Positions 51,208-58,747 of a DNA stretch of 58,747 bases are shown in pieces. Below the pieces are notes generated by a model. The model ran no database searches, was not told the DNA's origin, and worked only from the letters and a program-made list of their open reading frames with translations. Source of the stretch: an uncultured Verrucomicrobiota bacterium (GTDB taxonomy: Bacteria; Verrucomicrobiota; Verrucomicrobiia; Limisphaerales; UBA9464); the NCBI GenBank assembly GCA_903842505.1, contig CAIMMI010000234.1:1-58747 (forward strand), written 5' to 3'. Numbering within the stretch: the first letter of the stretch is position 1; each line of letters opens with the position of its first letter. The position numbers and the translations under genes were made by a program.

Positions 51208-52788
51208 ATGAATTCCCAGGAGGCACCCAGGACGGCGGATGGGGTTGTACCCCGGCCTTTGCTCCGCACCCTCATTGTTGAGGACTCCGAGTTGGATGCC
51301 CGGGTGTTGGTGAACCTGCTCAAGGGTGGTGGATGGCAGGTGGATCACCGACGGGTGGAAACCGGGCCTGCGCTCACGGAGACGCTGAATTCAGAACGCT
51401 GGGACCTGATTCTTTCGGATCACAACCTCCCCGAGCTTTCCGCACCCAGGGCGCTGGCCATGCTGCAAGCCTCCGGGCGTGACATCCCCTTCATCATCGT
51501 TTCCGGCGGAATCGATGAAGGAGTTGCCATCCAGGCGATGAAGGCCGGGGCGCATGACTTCCTGATCAAGGGAGCCCTGGCGCGATTGGTGCCGGTGGTG
51601 CAGCGCGAACTCCGTGAGGCGGCCACGCGGGCGGCGCGGCGGCAGGCGGAGGATTCGCTGAAGGAATCCGAATTGCGGTATCGTTCGGTGTGGGAGAATT
51701 CAACCGATGCCGTCCTGCTGATGGATCTGGACGGAATCATCCGGTTTGCGAATCCAGCCGTAGCAACGGTGTTTGGTCGGGATCCGGACTTGGTGGTGGG
51801 GCGGACGCTCGATCACCTGCAACCGCCGTTGAGCAAGTCTGGCGAGTGGTGGTCGGTCGCGCGCAGCACCGAGGTCCGCGTGCTGGAAGGCGTCACCGTT
51901 CGCGACGATGGGACCTCCATCCCGGTTGAAATTGCGTTCAACGAAATGGCGACGGGGGGCCAGCGATGGGTGGTGGCTTTCGCCCGTGACATTTCGGTGC
52001 GGTTGGCGCAGCAGGCGGAACTCACGCGGAACCGGGAACAGTTTGCGGTGGCGCGGGAGATCCAGCAGCGCTTGTTCCCGCGCGAAGCTCCGCGGATTGC
52101 TGGGTTTGAGTTCGCCGGTGATTCGCAGTCGGCGGAATCAGCCGGCGGCGATTACTTCGATTACCTGACCCTCCCGGGCGGAGCGGTGGGGTTGGTGGTG
52201 GCGGATGTTTCGGGACATGGGGTGGGGTCCGCGTTGCTGATGGCCGAGGCTCGGGCGTACCTGCGATTGCTTTCTCGCGATGTGGGGGACCCTGGCCTCT
52301 TGCTGACCGCCGCCAACCGGGCCCTCGCGGACGATCTCGGTCGCGACCGCTACATCACCATGATCCTGGTCCGGATTGATCCGGTGTCGCGTCGGTTGAC
52401 GTACGCCTCGGCCGGTCACCCGGAGGGATTGGTGTTTGGACCCGAAGGTGGGGTCAAGGCTTCGTTGCGGCGGACCGGGCCGCCTCTGGGGCGGCGGCCG
52501 GACGCCGTCTACGCGAACGGTGCGGACGCGGTGTTGGCGGTGGGGGACACCCTGTTGTTGGTGACCGATGGGATCGACGAGGCGTTGGATGAAGCGCAGA
52601 CCGACTGTTTTGGAATGGATCGGGCGCGGGCGGTGGTTCAGAGCCACGGTTCGCTGCGCGCGGTGCAGGTTGTCGCGGAGTTGTGTGCGGAGGTTCGGCG
52701 GTACACCGAGCCGCACGCGCCAGCGGATGACCTGACGGTCCTCATTGCCCGGGTTCTGGAGCGGTCCGAGCCATCCGCGTCGCATTAG
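51208..52788 (+). CDS. Response regulator with PAS and PP2C (RsbU/SpoIIE-type) phosphatase
   Basis: A 526-residue signalling protein with three modules. Residues ~20-135 are a receiver domain (LIVEDSELDARVL with acid pair Glu25-Asp26, phosphoacceptor Asp71 in LILSDHNLPE, and FLIKGALARL with the conserved Lys). Residues ~155-285 are a PAS sensor domain (LMDLDGIIRFANPAVATVFG). Residues ~300-520 are a PP2C-type serine phosphatase (VADVSGHGVGSALLMAEAR, SAESAGGDYFDY, LVTDGIDEAL). It would dephosphorylate an anti-anti-sigma factor when the receiver is activated, setting a stress sigma factor. No partner sigma, anti-sigma or histidine kinase is seen here. ATG at 51208 gives a standard start. Confidence 0.93.
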   Translation: MNSQEAPRTADGVVPRPLLRTLIVEDSELDARVLVNLLKGGGWQVDHRRVETGPALTETLNSERWDLILSDHNLPELSAPRALAMLQASGRDIPFIIVSGGIDEGVAIQAMKAGAHDFLIKGALARLVPVVQRELREAATRAARRQAEDSLKESELRYRSVWENSTDAVLLMDLDGIIRFANPAVATVFGRDPDLVVGRTLDHLQPPLSKSGEWWSVARSTEVRVLEGVTVRDDGTSIPVEIAFNEMATGGQRWVVAFARDISVRLAQQAELTRNREQFAVAREIQQRLFPREAPRIAGFEFAGDSQSAESAGGDYFDYLTLPGGAVGLVVADVSGHGVGSALLMAEARAYLRLLSRDVGDPGLLLTAANRALADDLGRDRYITMILVRIDPVSRRLTYASAGHPEGLVFGPEGGVKASLRRTGPPLGRRPDAVYANGADAVLAVGDTLLLVTDGIDEALDEAQTDCFGMDRARAVVQSHGSLRAVQVVAELCAEVRRYTEPHAPADDLTVLIARVLERSEPSASH

Positions 52789-52874
52789 GCGTGCAGAGTC
52801 TGGCTTGGAGCGGGGTCGCGGAGGTTCAACCACCGCAATGGGACCGGCAAAATGAACTTTGCCGAAGAAAACCA

Positions 52875-52902
52875 TTGATGGTTGGCCGTATCCCCGTATT
52901 TT
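52875..52902 (+). promoter_or_regulatory. Candidate promoter for tRNA-Pro
   Basis: TTGATG (52875-52880) and TATTTT (52897-52902), 16 bp apart, with the tRNA starting 26 bp further downstream. This is the best -35/-10 pair in the region. Confidence 0.4.
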
Positions 52903-52928
52903 CCGCCTCGCCTTCACGGCAGACCGGT

Positions 52929-53005
52929 CGGGACGTAGCGTAGCTTGGTAGCGCGTCTGAATGGGGTTCAGAAGGTCGTGAGTTCAAATCTCACCGTCCC
53001 GACCA
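52929..53005 (+). tRNA. tRNA-Pro (anticodon GGG)
   Basis: A 77-nt cloverleaf: acceptor CGGGACG/CGTCCCG, D-arm AGCGTAGCTTGGTAGCGC, anticodon stem TCTGA/TCAGA with loop ATGGGGT (anticodon GGG, reads CCC), T-arm GTGAGTTCAAATCTCAC and encoded CCA. Single gene, between the phosphatase and DUF1294 genes. Confidence 0.96.
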
Positions 53006-53094
53006 TCTTTCTTCTTCTCTCACTTTTCCCTGTCTCCTCGATCTTTGGGTCGTGGTCTTTCGCAGCCCGGACTGGCCCGAGGACCTCGCCCGCG

Positions 53095-53382
53095 TCACCG
53101 ACCCGAACCGCGGAACAGGAACACTCCCCAGATGCCGGCATGGATGGCCACCGTCATCCAGTAGACGATCTGAAACGGGAGTTTTCGGGTCTTGTGACGC
53201 AGGATCTGTTGTCCAGCGAATGCGCCCGGCCAGCCGCCAAACAGGGCAAGCAGGTGAAGTGTCCTTTCGGGAACCCGCCTTCCTCCCGCGCCCGCACGGA
53301 TCTTGTCGTAGGCGTACAGGGTGAAGGTGACGACGCTCACGGCGACGTGGACACCCAGGATGATCGACAGGGTCGAAGGCAT
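53095..53382 (-). CDS. DUF1294 small membrane protein
   Basis: A 95-residue membrane protein of the DUF1294 family. Two or three hydrophobic segments are seen: IILGVHVAVSVVTFTLYA, LHLLALFGGWPGAFAGQQ and VYWMTVAIHAGIWGVFLF. Conserved family features are YAYDKIRA, RRVPERTLHLLALFGGWPG and the HKTRKLPFQ turn. The family has no established function. It is co-directional with the SMP-30-like lipoprotein gene, whose stop is 25 bp upstream of its start, so they may be co-transcribed. Confidence 0.9.
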   Translation of the reverse strand: MPSTLSIILGVHVAVSVVTFTLYAYDKIRAGAGGRRVPERTLHLLALFGGWPGAFAGQQILRHKTRKLPFQIVYWMTVAIHAGIWGVFLFRGSGR

Positions 53383-53407
53383 GGCAAACGGCGGTGGGAG
53401 CCGGACC

Positions 53408-54325
53408 TCAGCGATGCCAGCGCGTCCATTCGAGGCCGGGTCGGTCGACGCGGAACTGGACGACCCGCATGGTCTTGGCCTCGGTTACGTAGGCGGTGCG
53501 GCCATCCGGTCCGCCGAAGCAGATGTTGGAGGGATTGGGGCCGAGGACGGGGATCTCGCGGAGGATCTCTCCCTTCGGGCTCACCTTCACGACGGTGCCC
53601 TTGCCGTGGCGGGTGATGTAGAGGTTGCCGTCGACATCGCACCGCATGCCGTCGAAGCCAAAGTCCTCAAACCGGCGGAGCAATCGCTTGTTGGTGAGGG
53701 AACCCTCCGGTTTGCGGTCGAAGGCCCACAGGTTCCGCTGGACGCTTTCGTTGACGTACACCGTGCGTCCATCCGGGCTGACCTCGATGCCGTTGGTCGT
53801 GCCCATTCCCGAAGCTTCCAGGTGGGTCCTGCCATCGGGCGTGATCCGCCAGAGTTGGCCGGTGCCGTCCTTCCAGTTCGGGTCGCTGGCGTAGAGCGTG
53901 CCGTCGGTGGCGATGGCGATGTCGTTCGGTTGGTTCATCGCGGGGTTGTGAGCCAGCACCGAGACGGCCCGGGTGCGGGGATCGACCTGGAGGATGTTGT
54001 GGCCGGTGTAGTCGGCGATGAACAGGGTGCCGGCCGGGTTGAACCGGATGCCGTTGCCGGCGCTTTGGGGCGGGAGGGCGACGAACAGGTCCGCCTTTCC
54101 GTCAGGCTGGACGCGGCCAATGTTCCGGGCCTCGCGGTAGCTCACGCAGTAGAGCGTGCCATCCCGATCGCAGGCCGGGCCTTCGATGCCCCCGGTGAAA
54201 TCGCCGGTCGTGAGGAATGACGACGTGAAGAGGGACTCGGACTTCGGCTGGTGTTGGGCGCAGCCGCCGAGGAGAAGGCCGGCGGCGACAAAGGCGAGGG
54301 CGTGGGGCGAACGCTGGGACGACAT
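53408..54325 (-). CDS. SMP-30/gluconolactonase/LRE-like lipoprotein
   Basis: An exported 305-residue beta-propeller protein anchored by lipid: the N-terminus ends in a lipobox, LLLGGC (Cys near residue 22). Propeller motifs of the SMP-30/gluconolactonase family are IEGPACDRDGTLYCVS, GNGIRFNPAGTLFIADYTGH, PNDIAIATDGTLYASDP, TNGIEVSPDGRTVYVNES and GFDGMRCDVDGNLYITRHG. The conserved metal ligands (Glu, Asn, Asp) are present, so hydrolysis of a sugar lactone is plausible. It ends just upstream of DUF1294 and begins 112 bp after the oxidoreductase terminator. Confidence 0.9.
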   Translation of the reverse strand: MSSQRSPHALAFVAAGLLLGGCAQHQPKSESLFTSSFLTTGDFTGGIEGPACDRDGTLYCVSYREARNIGRVQPDGKADLFVALPPQSAGNGIRFNPAGTLFIADYTGHNILQVDPRTRAVSVLAHNPAMNQPNDIAIATDGTLYASDPNWKDGTGQLWRITPDGRTHLEASGMGTTNGIEVSPDGRTVYVNESVQRNLWAFDRKPEGSLTNKRLLRRFEDFGFDGMRCDVDGNLYITRHGKGTVVKVSPKGEILREIPVLGPNPSNICFGGPDGRTAYVTEAKTMRVVQFRVDRPGLEWTRWHR

Positions 54326-54361
54326 GCAGCGTGACTACCGGATCCGGGCTGTTGGCCAAAG

Positions 54362-54389
54362 CAAAAAGCCGGCTTCCTGGAAGCCGGCT
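54362..54389 (-). terminator. Rho-independent terminator for the Tat-exported oxidoreductase
   Basis: AGCCGGCTT (54367-54375) pairs with AAGCCGGCT (54381-54389) with a 5-nt loop. On the minus strand the stem is followed by TTTTTGC. It separates the oxidoreductase gene from the SMP-30-like gene. Confidence 0.85.
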
Positions 54390-54436
54390 CGAAGACTGCT
54401 GCCCGGGAACGCCCGGGCATTTCTGCGGATGCCCGC

Positions 54437-55915
54437 CTAGACCCGGGACGGAACTTCGAATCCCTTCCGGTACTCGCGCTTGAGGCGGATGTTGGCGTCG
54501 CGGGAGTTGGTGAACTGCTCCGAGCCGGTGTCCATCTTCAGGTGGGCCCCGAGGACGGCTGGCGTCGCATTGAGATCCACGCCATTGGCGGCGAGGTGCT
54601 CGGCGAGGCGTTCGAAGGTCTCGCTGGCGGCGGGACTGTCCTTCAGTCGCTCCCGGATGGCGCCGGGGCTGAGCCGGGAACCCAGCTGATAGGAAATGTT
54701 GCTCGTGTGGCAGAGGGCGCTCGAAAGGTGGCCCTCCTCGATGTCCGCGTTCAGGTCGGCGGACTTCCGGCTGCGGACGGCGGCAATGAAGTTGGCGTAG
54801 TGATCGGCGCCTTCCTTCCAGCGTTTGATCTCCTTGCCGGACTTGTCGTACGCGATCGCGGAGTCGTAGCTGGGGATGACGACATGGCCACCTTCGCAGT
54901 CGACGACGACCCCGATCTGGGCACCGCGGTAGTCGGGCATGTTCTTGCTCCAGCCGTCGCCCTGGAACGATTTGGCCTTGGGGAGTCCTCGAACCTCGAA
55001 GATCAACGGAGCCCGCTTGTACCCGTGAATGGCGAACTGCGAGTTCGGGGTGTCGCCGTCGTCCGAGTAGGCGAACCGGCCGCCGATGCTGAACACGGAC
55101 GGGGAAAGCGTCTTCTCGCCGAGGACCCATCGGGCGATGTCCATCTGGTGGATGCCCTGGTTGCCGAGGTCGCCGTTGCCGGTGACGAACTGCCAGTGCC
55201 AATCGTAGTGCAGTTTCTGGCGCATCAGCGGGCTCGTCGGGGCCGGGCCGCACCAGAGGTCATAGTCGATGTGGTCGGGAATCGCGGTCGGGCCGGAGAC
55301 CTTGCCGATGGACTGGCGGGGCTTGTAGCAGAGGCCGCGGGCGAGGGTGATCCGACCGAGGTTGCCGGCCTGGATCCAGGCCACGCCGTCGCGGAGGCCA
55401 GGGTTCGAGCGGCTCTGGGTGCCGGTCTGGACGATCCGGCCGTATTTGCGGGCGGCCTTGACGATCTGGCGGCCTTCCCAGGCGTTGTGGGAAACGGGCT
55501 TCTCGACGTAGACGTCCTTGCCGGCCTGGCAGGCCCAGATGGCGAGCAGGGCGTGCCAGTGGTTGGGCGTCGCGGTCGAGATGCAGTCGATGTCATCCCG
55601 TTCGAGCAGCTTCCGCACGTCCGTGAATGTCGCCACCGGTTCGCCCCGGTCGGCGAACTTCCTGGCCTCGGCCTCGAGGACCTTCCGGTCCACATCACAG
55701 AGCGCCACGATCTTCACTCCGGCCAGCTTCCGGAAGCCCTCGATGTGGTCCTTGCCACGACTATTGAACCCGACGATCGCAATGCGGATCGTGTCATTGG
55801 GCCCAATGACGCGGCTCCGGGGACGGACCGAGGCTTGGCGCGTGGTAGTACATCCGGGCAGCGCCAGGCCGGCGGCCGCGATCGAGCTGGAGACGAAGAA
55901 CTGTCGACGATTCAT
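54437..55915 (-). CDS. Tat-exported Gfo/Idh/MocA family oxidoreductase
   Basis: NAD(P)-dependent oxidoreductase of 492 residues with a twin-arginine-type signal (MNRRQFFVSSSIAAAGLALPGC, lipobox-like Cys22). The Rossmann domain begins IRIAIVGFNSRGKDHIEGF, with STATPNHWHALLAIWACQAGK and YVEKPVSHNAWEGRQIVKAA (the EKP motif), and WHWQFVTGNGDLGNQGIHQMD near the active site. This exported subtype is characteristic of PVC bacteria and processes sugar-derived substrates in the periplasm. It is followed by a terminator, and it has a small lipoprotein and DUF6807 gene just upstream. Confidence 0.93.
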   Translation of the reverse strand: MNRRQFFVSSSIAAAGLALPGCTTTRQASVRPRSRVIGPNDTIRIAIVGFNSRGKDHIEGFRKLAGVKIVALCDVDRKVLEAEARKFADRGEPVATFTDVRKLLERDDIDCISTATPNHWHALLAIWACQAGKDVYVEKPVSHNAWEGRQIVKAARKYGRIVQTGTQSRSNPGLRDGVAWIQAGNLGRITLARGLCYKPRQSIGKVSGPTAIPDHIDYDLWCGPAPTSPLMRQKLHYDWHWQFVTGNGDLGNQGIHQMDIARWVLGEKTLSPSVFSIGGRFAYSDDGDTPNSQFAIHGYKRAPLIFEVRGLPKAKSFQGDGWSKNMPDYRGAQIGVVVDCEGGHVVIPSYDSAIAYDKSGKEIKRWKEGADHYANFIAAVRSRKSADLNADIEEGHLSSALCHTSNISYQLGSRLSPGAIRERLKDSPAASETFERLAEHLAANGVDLNATPAVLGAHLKMDTGSEQFTNSRDANIRLKREYRKGFEVPSRV

Positions 55916-55939
55916 GACGTGGGATGGACGGGGTTGGGT

Positions 55940-56356
55940 TTATTGGTCCACGGCGACCTGGATTTCGCCGCCGGGACGGAAGGTGACTTTGTAGGCAACG
56001 CGCTGGCCGCAACGGCTGACGGTCCAGCGTTCGGTGAACTCGGAGTAGGTGGTCTCGACGGGCCGGAGCGACGCGGAGGGAGACGTGGTGGCCTTGGAGG
56101 AATCCGGGAGCGAATGGGTGTAGGCCTGATCGTAGGGCGTGGCGGAGACCTGCGGACGCGTGAGGACCTCGGTGTTGACGATCTTGCGGTCCTTGCAGTC
56201 CGGTGCCGCCGCGATGTCGGCCCCGAGGACCTTGGACTCGGCCGCGGCGTAGAGGCGTCCGGTGGCGATGCCAGTGCCGACGCCGAGACCGAGGGGGGAC
56301 GAGGCGCAGCCGACGACGAGCAGCGCGATGAGGGAGAACCCAATGAGCTTTTTCAT
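55940..56356 (-). CDS. Small lipoprotein, hypothetical
   Basis: A 138-residue lipid-anchored protein: MKKLIGFSLIALLVVGCASS with Cys17 in the lipobox. The mature part has four Tyr/Thr-rich stretches and two cysteines (APDCKDRK and SRCGQRV), possibly a disulfide pair. No family is recognised. It sits 24 bp upstream of the oxidoreductase gene and 2 bp downstream of the DUF6807 gene, so all three are probably one transcript. Confidence 0.75.
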   Translation of the reverse strand: MKKLIGFSLIALLVVGCASSPLGLGVGTGIATGRLYAAAESKVLGADIAAAPDCKDRKIVNTEVLTRPQVSATPYDQAYTHSLPDSSKATTSPSASLRPVETTYSEFTERWTVSRCGQRVAYKVTFRPGGEIQVAVDQ

Positions 56357-56358
56357 AG

Positions 56359-57363
56359 CTAGTGCTTGATAGCGCGCACGTACTCATCGAAGCGAGCCGC
56401 GATTCCCGCCGCCCCGGTATCCCCGGGGTGGAGAAGCACGCGGTAGCGGAACGTCACCGAGCCGCCGGCCGGGATCTTCAGGTCCCCGGCGCCCTTCTCG
56501 CGTTTCTCAAAGTCGTGCACACCGAACGGGTTCGCAGCAAACAGGCCATAATCACGGGCGTGCCACCAGGTGGGGTAACGGGGGTTGCGCGGGTCGTCGA
56601 AAATGGCGATTCCGTAGGTTTTTCCGTTAACAGGACCGTAGTAGTCGACCCACTCCGCCCGCTTGCCCCAGACGTCCCCGTCCTTCGCACCTCGGGAACT
56701 GACCAGGTGGCCAGCCCCCGGCTGGTTCTTCGGTTGCTTGTTCCGCATGGACTCGGCCATGCGGATGGCAAAGGTGCCTTCCTTGGTATCGCCTAAGGTG
56801 ATCTCCCCATGGGAGGCATGGATCGTGATCTCGAAATCCAGGGTGCGCTCGGCGCCGGTCGGTCGGTGAAACCGGAAGGTCCGCTCGTCGTGGGCGATGA
56901 CCTTGCCGTCCTTGTCGCGCCACTCGTTTCGGGTCGTGAGTGAGCCTGAGTCTGAGCCGGACTTCTGCTTCACGACGGACTGATGGACGGTCTTGCCGGC
57001 CTTGGCGGACTCGCTCCAGAGATCAACCCCGTTGACGTCGCCGTGGCTGTACCAGAGGGCGTGGTGGTGGGGGTGGTCGTGTTCCTCGCCCGGGACGTCC
57101 TCCTGCGGCCACCGGCGGGTGAGGTGCTCGCCATCGGCCGAGAGCAGGGGATAGAGGAACGGTCGGGTGACGTTCTTGAAGTGGTATTGCGTGAAGAGCT
57201 GCCCGTCGAGGTCGACCCGGATCACGTCGTTGGTCTCATAGAGACGCACACCCCGCGAGGCCGAGGCCTGTCCGGTTCCGCTGCACCAGGAAGCACACCC
57301 ACCGCAGAGGATGGCCATGAGCGCAACGCAGGGAGCCCAGAGGGAACGCGGACGGGGAAGCAT
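56359..57363 (-). CDS. DUF6807 (PmoA-like) protein, exported
   Basis: A 334-residue protein of the DUF6807/PmoA-like family often found beside Gfo/Idh/MocA genes in PVC bacteria. A signal with a possible lipobox (LMAILCGGC, Cys near 23) precedes VRLYETNDVIRVDLDGQLF. Family features are PEEHDHPHHHALWYSHGDVNG in the form GEEHDHPHHHALWYSHGDVN, and GIAIFDDPRNPRYPTWWHARDYG with NPFGVHDFE. The His-rich segment suggests a metal-dependent or sugar-binding active site; the activity is unknown. ATG at 57363 is preferred over the TTG at 57375. It starts the three-gene cluster. Confidence 0.9.
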   Translation of the reverse strand: MLPRPRSLWAPCVALMAILCGGCASWCSGTGQASASRGVRLYETNDVIRVDLDGQLFTQYHFKNVTRPFLYPLLSADGEHLTRRWPQEDVPGEEHDHPHHHALWYSHGDVNGVDLWSESAKAGKTVHQSVVKQKSGSDSGSLTTRNEWRDKDGKVIAHDERTFRFHRPTGAERTLDFEITIHASHGEITLGDTKEGTFAIRMAESMRNKQPKNQPGAGHLVSSRGAKDGDVWGKRAEWVDYYGPVNGKTYGIAIFDDPRNPRYPTWWHARDYGLFAANPFGVHDFEKREKGAGDLKIPAGGSVTFRYRVLLHPGDTGAAGIAARFDEYVRAIKH

Positions 57364-57439
57364 GTCTTCATGCAATAGCTCCGGGCCGCACCCAGCGGCA
57401 ACGCTTTTTCCGGGGGATGAACGGACTCAAGATGCAAAG

Positions 57440-57510
57440 CGGCTCGACGGAGTCTCGCCCCACCCTTTCGGAGCTCTCCAAATCGGTGGGGCGAGTGTCC
57501 TCACGAGCCG
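57440..57510 (+). repeat. Family A hairpin element with variable loop (A6)
   Basis: Right arm (57440-57464) and left arm (57485-57510) bracket a 20-nt spacer unrelated to the spacers of the other copies. The left arm is followed by GGGGAATCCCGAGTTTCAAG, the start of the interior found in the full-length copies. Confidence 0.85.
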
Positions 57511-57558
57511 TTGGGGAATCCCGAGTTTCAAGGAGCCCGGCGTTGCCCCGGCGCGGCA

Positions 57559-58659
57559 TTACGCGCGTGGATGAGCGGAGTCGTAGACCTGCTTGAGGCG
57601 GGCGGCACTCACGTGGGTGTAGACTTCGGTGGACTGGAGTTGGGCGTGGCCAAGGAGTTCCTGCACGGAGCGGAGGTCGGCGCCGTGGTCGAGCAAGTGG
57701 GTGGCGAAGCTGTGGCGGAGTTTGTGGGGCGTGATCGCGGGGTCGAGTCCGGCGGCGGCGAGGTAGCGCTTGAGCCGGGTCTGGATTTCGCCGGGGCGGA
57801 CCGGCGCGAGCCCCTCGGCGCGGGCCAGGAACACATGCGTGCCCACCGCCTGCGGGTGACCGACGCTGGTCCAGTAATGGCGGATGGCTTCCAACGCCGG
57901 TTCGCCAATCGGCACCTCGCGCTCCTTGCGTCCCTTGCCGCGTACGCGGAGGACGCGGCCCGTCAGATCGAGCTGTTCGAAAAGGAGGCCACAGGCCTCG
58001 CTGATGCGGAGTCCGGAGGAATACAAAGTTTCGAGCAACGCGCGGTCGCGGAGGAACGGCGTCGGATCGAAGTCACCTTCCTCGGCGGTCTTCCGCTCGC
58101 GCTCCATTTCGGAGATCGGCGCGGCCAGGAGCTTGGGGACATCGGATTCTGGCAGGTACTTGGGCAATCGCCTCGGCAGGCGCGGGAGTCGCAGCTGGCG
58201 CGCGGGCGTCGATTCCCGGCGGCCTTCGCGGACCATCCACTTGAAGAACGTCCGCAGCGCACTGAACCGGAGCGCGATGGACGACGGATCGAGTCCCTTG
58301 CGGCCAAGCCAACGCAGGTAGAGGCGGAGTTCGTCGCGGCTGATGGTTACCCAGTTCGGCGGTCGGCCGGCGGTGGTCTGGTGCCAGTTGGAGAATTCGT
58401 CGAGCGCCTGCCCGTAGTTCCGCACGGTGTAACCCGAGGTGTTCCGCTCAACCTCCAGGTGCCGCCGGAATTCGGCGACGAGGGCATCGGGGGAGGGAGA
58501 CGCGGCTTCTGCAGGCACGGCGAAAGCATGTGGGTGCGGTCGCACGCGGTCGACTTCGAACACCGGGGATGGGGCGGCGATGTCGGTTGCGTAGAAGTTT
58601 GGGTTACGCCGGAGGCACAGCAGAATCTGAAACTGGCCTCGGACGGGCGACAGGTGCAT
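57559..58659 (-). CDS. xerC: Tyrosine recombinase (XerC-like)
   Basis: Site-specific recombinase of 366 residues. The N-terminal SAM-like core domain (~60-155, FRRHLEVERNTSGYTVRNYG) is followed by the catalytic domain with all residues present: Arg in SSGLRISEACGLL, Lys in RVRGKGRKEREVPIG, HKLRHSF (His and Arg), LGHA and nucleophile Tyr in STEVYTHVS. This is the chromosome-dimer-resolution type; XerC or XerD cannot be distinguished without a partner. The ATG at 58659 gives an unusual ~55-residue N-terminal extension, so an internal start may be used. No att or dif site is identified. Confidence 0.9.
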   Translation of the reverse strand: MHLSPVRGQFQILLCLRRNPNFYATDIAAPSPVFEVDRVRPHPHAFAVPAEAASPSPDALVAEFRRHLEVERNTSGYTVRNYGQALDEFSNWHQTTAGRPPNWVTISRDELRLYLRWLGRKGLDPSSIALRFSALRTFFKWMVREGRRESTPARQLRLPRLPRRLPKYLPESDVPKLLAAPISEMERERKTAEEGDFDPTPFLRDRALLETLYSSGLRISEACGLLFEQLDLTGRVLRVRGKGRKEREVPIGEPALEAIRHYWTSVGHPQAVGTHVFLARAEGLAPVRPGEIQTRLKRYLAAAGLDPAITPHKLRHSFATHLLDHGADLRSVQELLGHAQLQSTEVYTHVSAARLKQVYDSAHPRA

Positions 58660-58682
58660 GACGGCCGGGTTGGGCTCGGTTC

Positions 58683-58746
58683 TGTAGGCCGCGTGCCCCC
58701 ACGCGGCGTTTACCGATCCACGCCGGGTGAGGGCACCCGGCCTACA
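58683..58746. repeat. REP-like two-hairpin element
   Basis: TGTAGGCCG (58683-58691) and CGGCCTACA (58738-58746) bound two internal hairpins: CCGCGTG/CACGCGG (58689-58695 with 58700-58706) and CCGGGTG/CACCCGG (58723-58729 with 58734-58740). This bipartite layout resembles REP/BIME elements. Confidence 0.75.
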
Positions 58747-58747
58747 A

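Overview
The window is high-GC bacterial chromosomal DNA, read here as Verrucomicrobiota (probably a Limisphaerales/Pedosphaera-type lineage). The reasoning is from gene families. A DUF1501 protein, a planctomycete/verrucomicrobial heme-binding protein fused to HEAT repeats, a DUF6807 (PmoA-like) protein beside a Tat-exported Gfo/Idh/MocA oxidoreductase, a PEP-CTERM protein and giant LTD/CotH secreted proteins are all PVC-superphylum trademarks. An ADP-heptose nucleotidyltransferase (rfaE2) points to a lipopolysaccharide outer membrane. The phylum is an inference; there is no rRNA here to settle it.

Layout. 1-5.3 kb holds housekeeping genes: a phosphomannomutase-family gene cut by the window edge, a stand-alone nuoA, panC, trpS and a secreted hypothetical. 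5.3-7.5 kb holds a small membrane protein followed by a one-heme exported protein, then an exported rhodanese. 7.8-12.3 kb is a complete branched-chain-amino-acid-type ABC transporter operon (livKHMGF) with overlapping or closely spaced genes. 12.5-19.5 kb holds a VC0807-type membrane protein, DUF1501, glutaredoxin, a Lon-N-domain protein, a coiled-coil protein, an iron alcohol dehydrogenase and cysK. 19.5-26.5 kb holds glnE, a SufT-like protein, an SIS sugar-isomerase-like protein overlapping purU, and a MetE-C-like protein. 26.5-34 kb holds a kexin-type subtilisin, an FKBP isomerase, an MFS transporter, a lipoprotein overlapping pdxJ, and tRNA-Leu(CAG). 34.4-39.6 kb holds a Gfo/Idh/MocA dehydrogenase, yhbY, rfaE2, typA and three small DsrE/F/H-like genes. 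39.7-50 kb is devoted to exported proteins: an EF-hand-like secreted protein, a GH32 fructanase, a 1747-residue LTD/CotH/PKD protein and a HEAT-cytochrome protein. 50.1-58.7 kb holds tRNA-Lys(CTT), a PEP-CTERM protein, a response-regulator/PAS/PP2C phosphatase, tRNA-Pro(GGG), DUF1294, an SMP-30-like lipoprotein, an oxidoreductase/lipoprotein/DUF6807 cluster and a tyrosine recombinase.

The least conventional material lies between the genes. At least two dispersed families of imperfect palindromes recur. Family A (core CGACGGAGTCTCGCCCCACC) has six loci, including two ~130-bp copies in opposite orientation. Family B (core GCCTCGTTACCTCGG then GGCTAC) has about nine units. An 18-bp perfect inverted repeat, a short-tandem dyad array and a two-hairpin REP-like element add to this. 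Three otherwise unrelated secreted proteins also end in the same kind of C-terminal module. The window shows no phage, CRISPR or defence locus.
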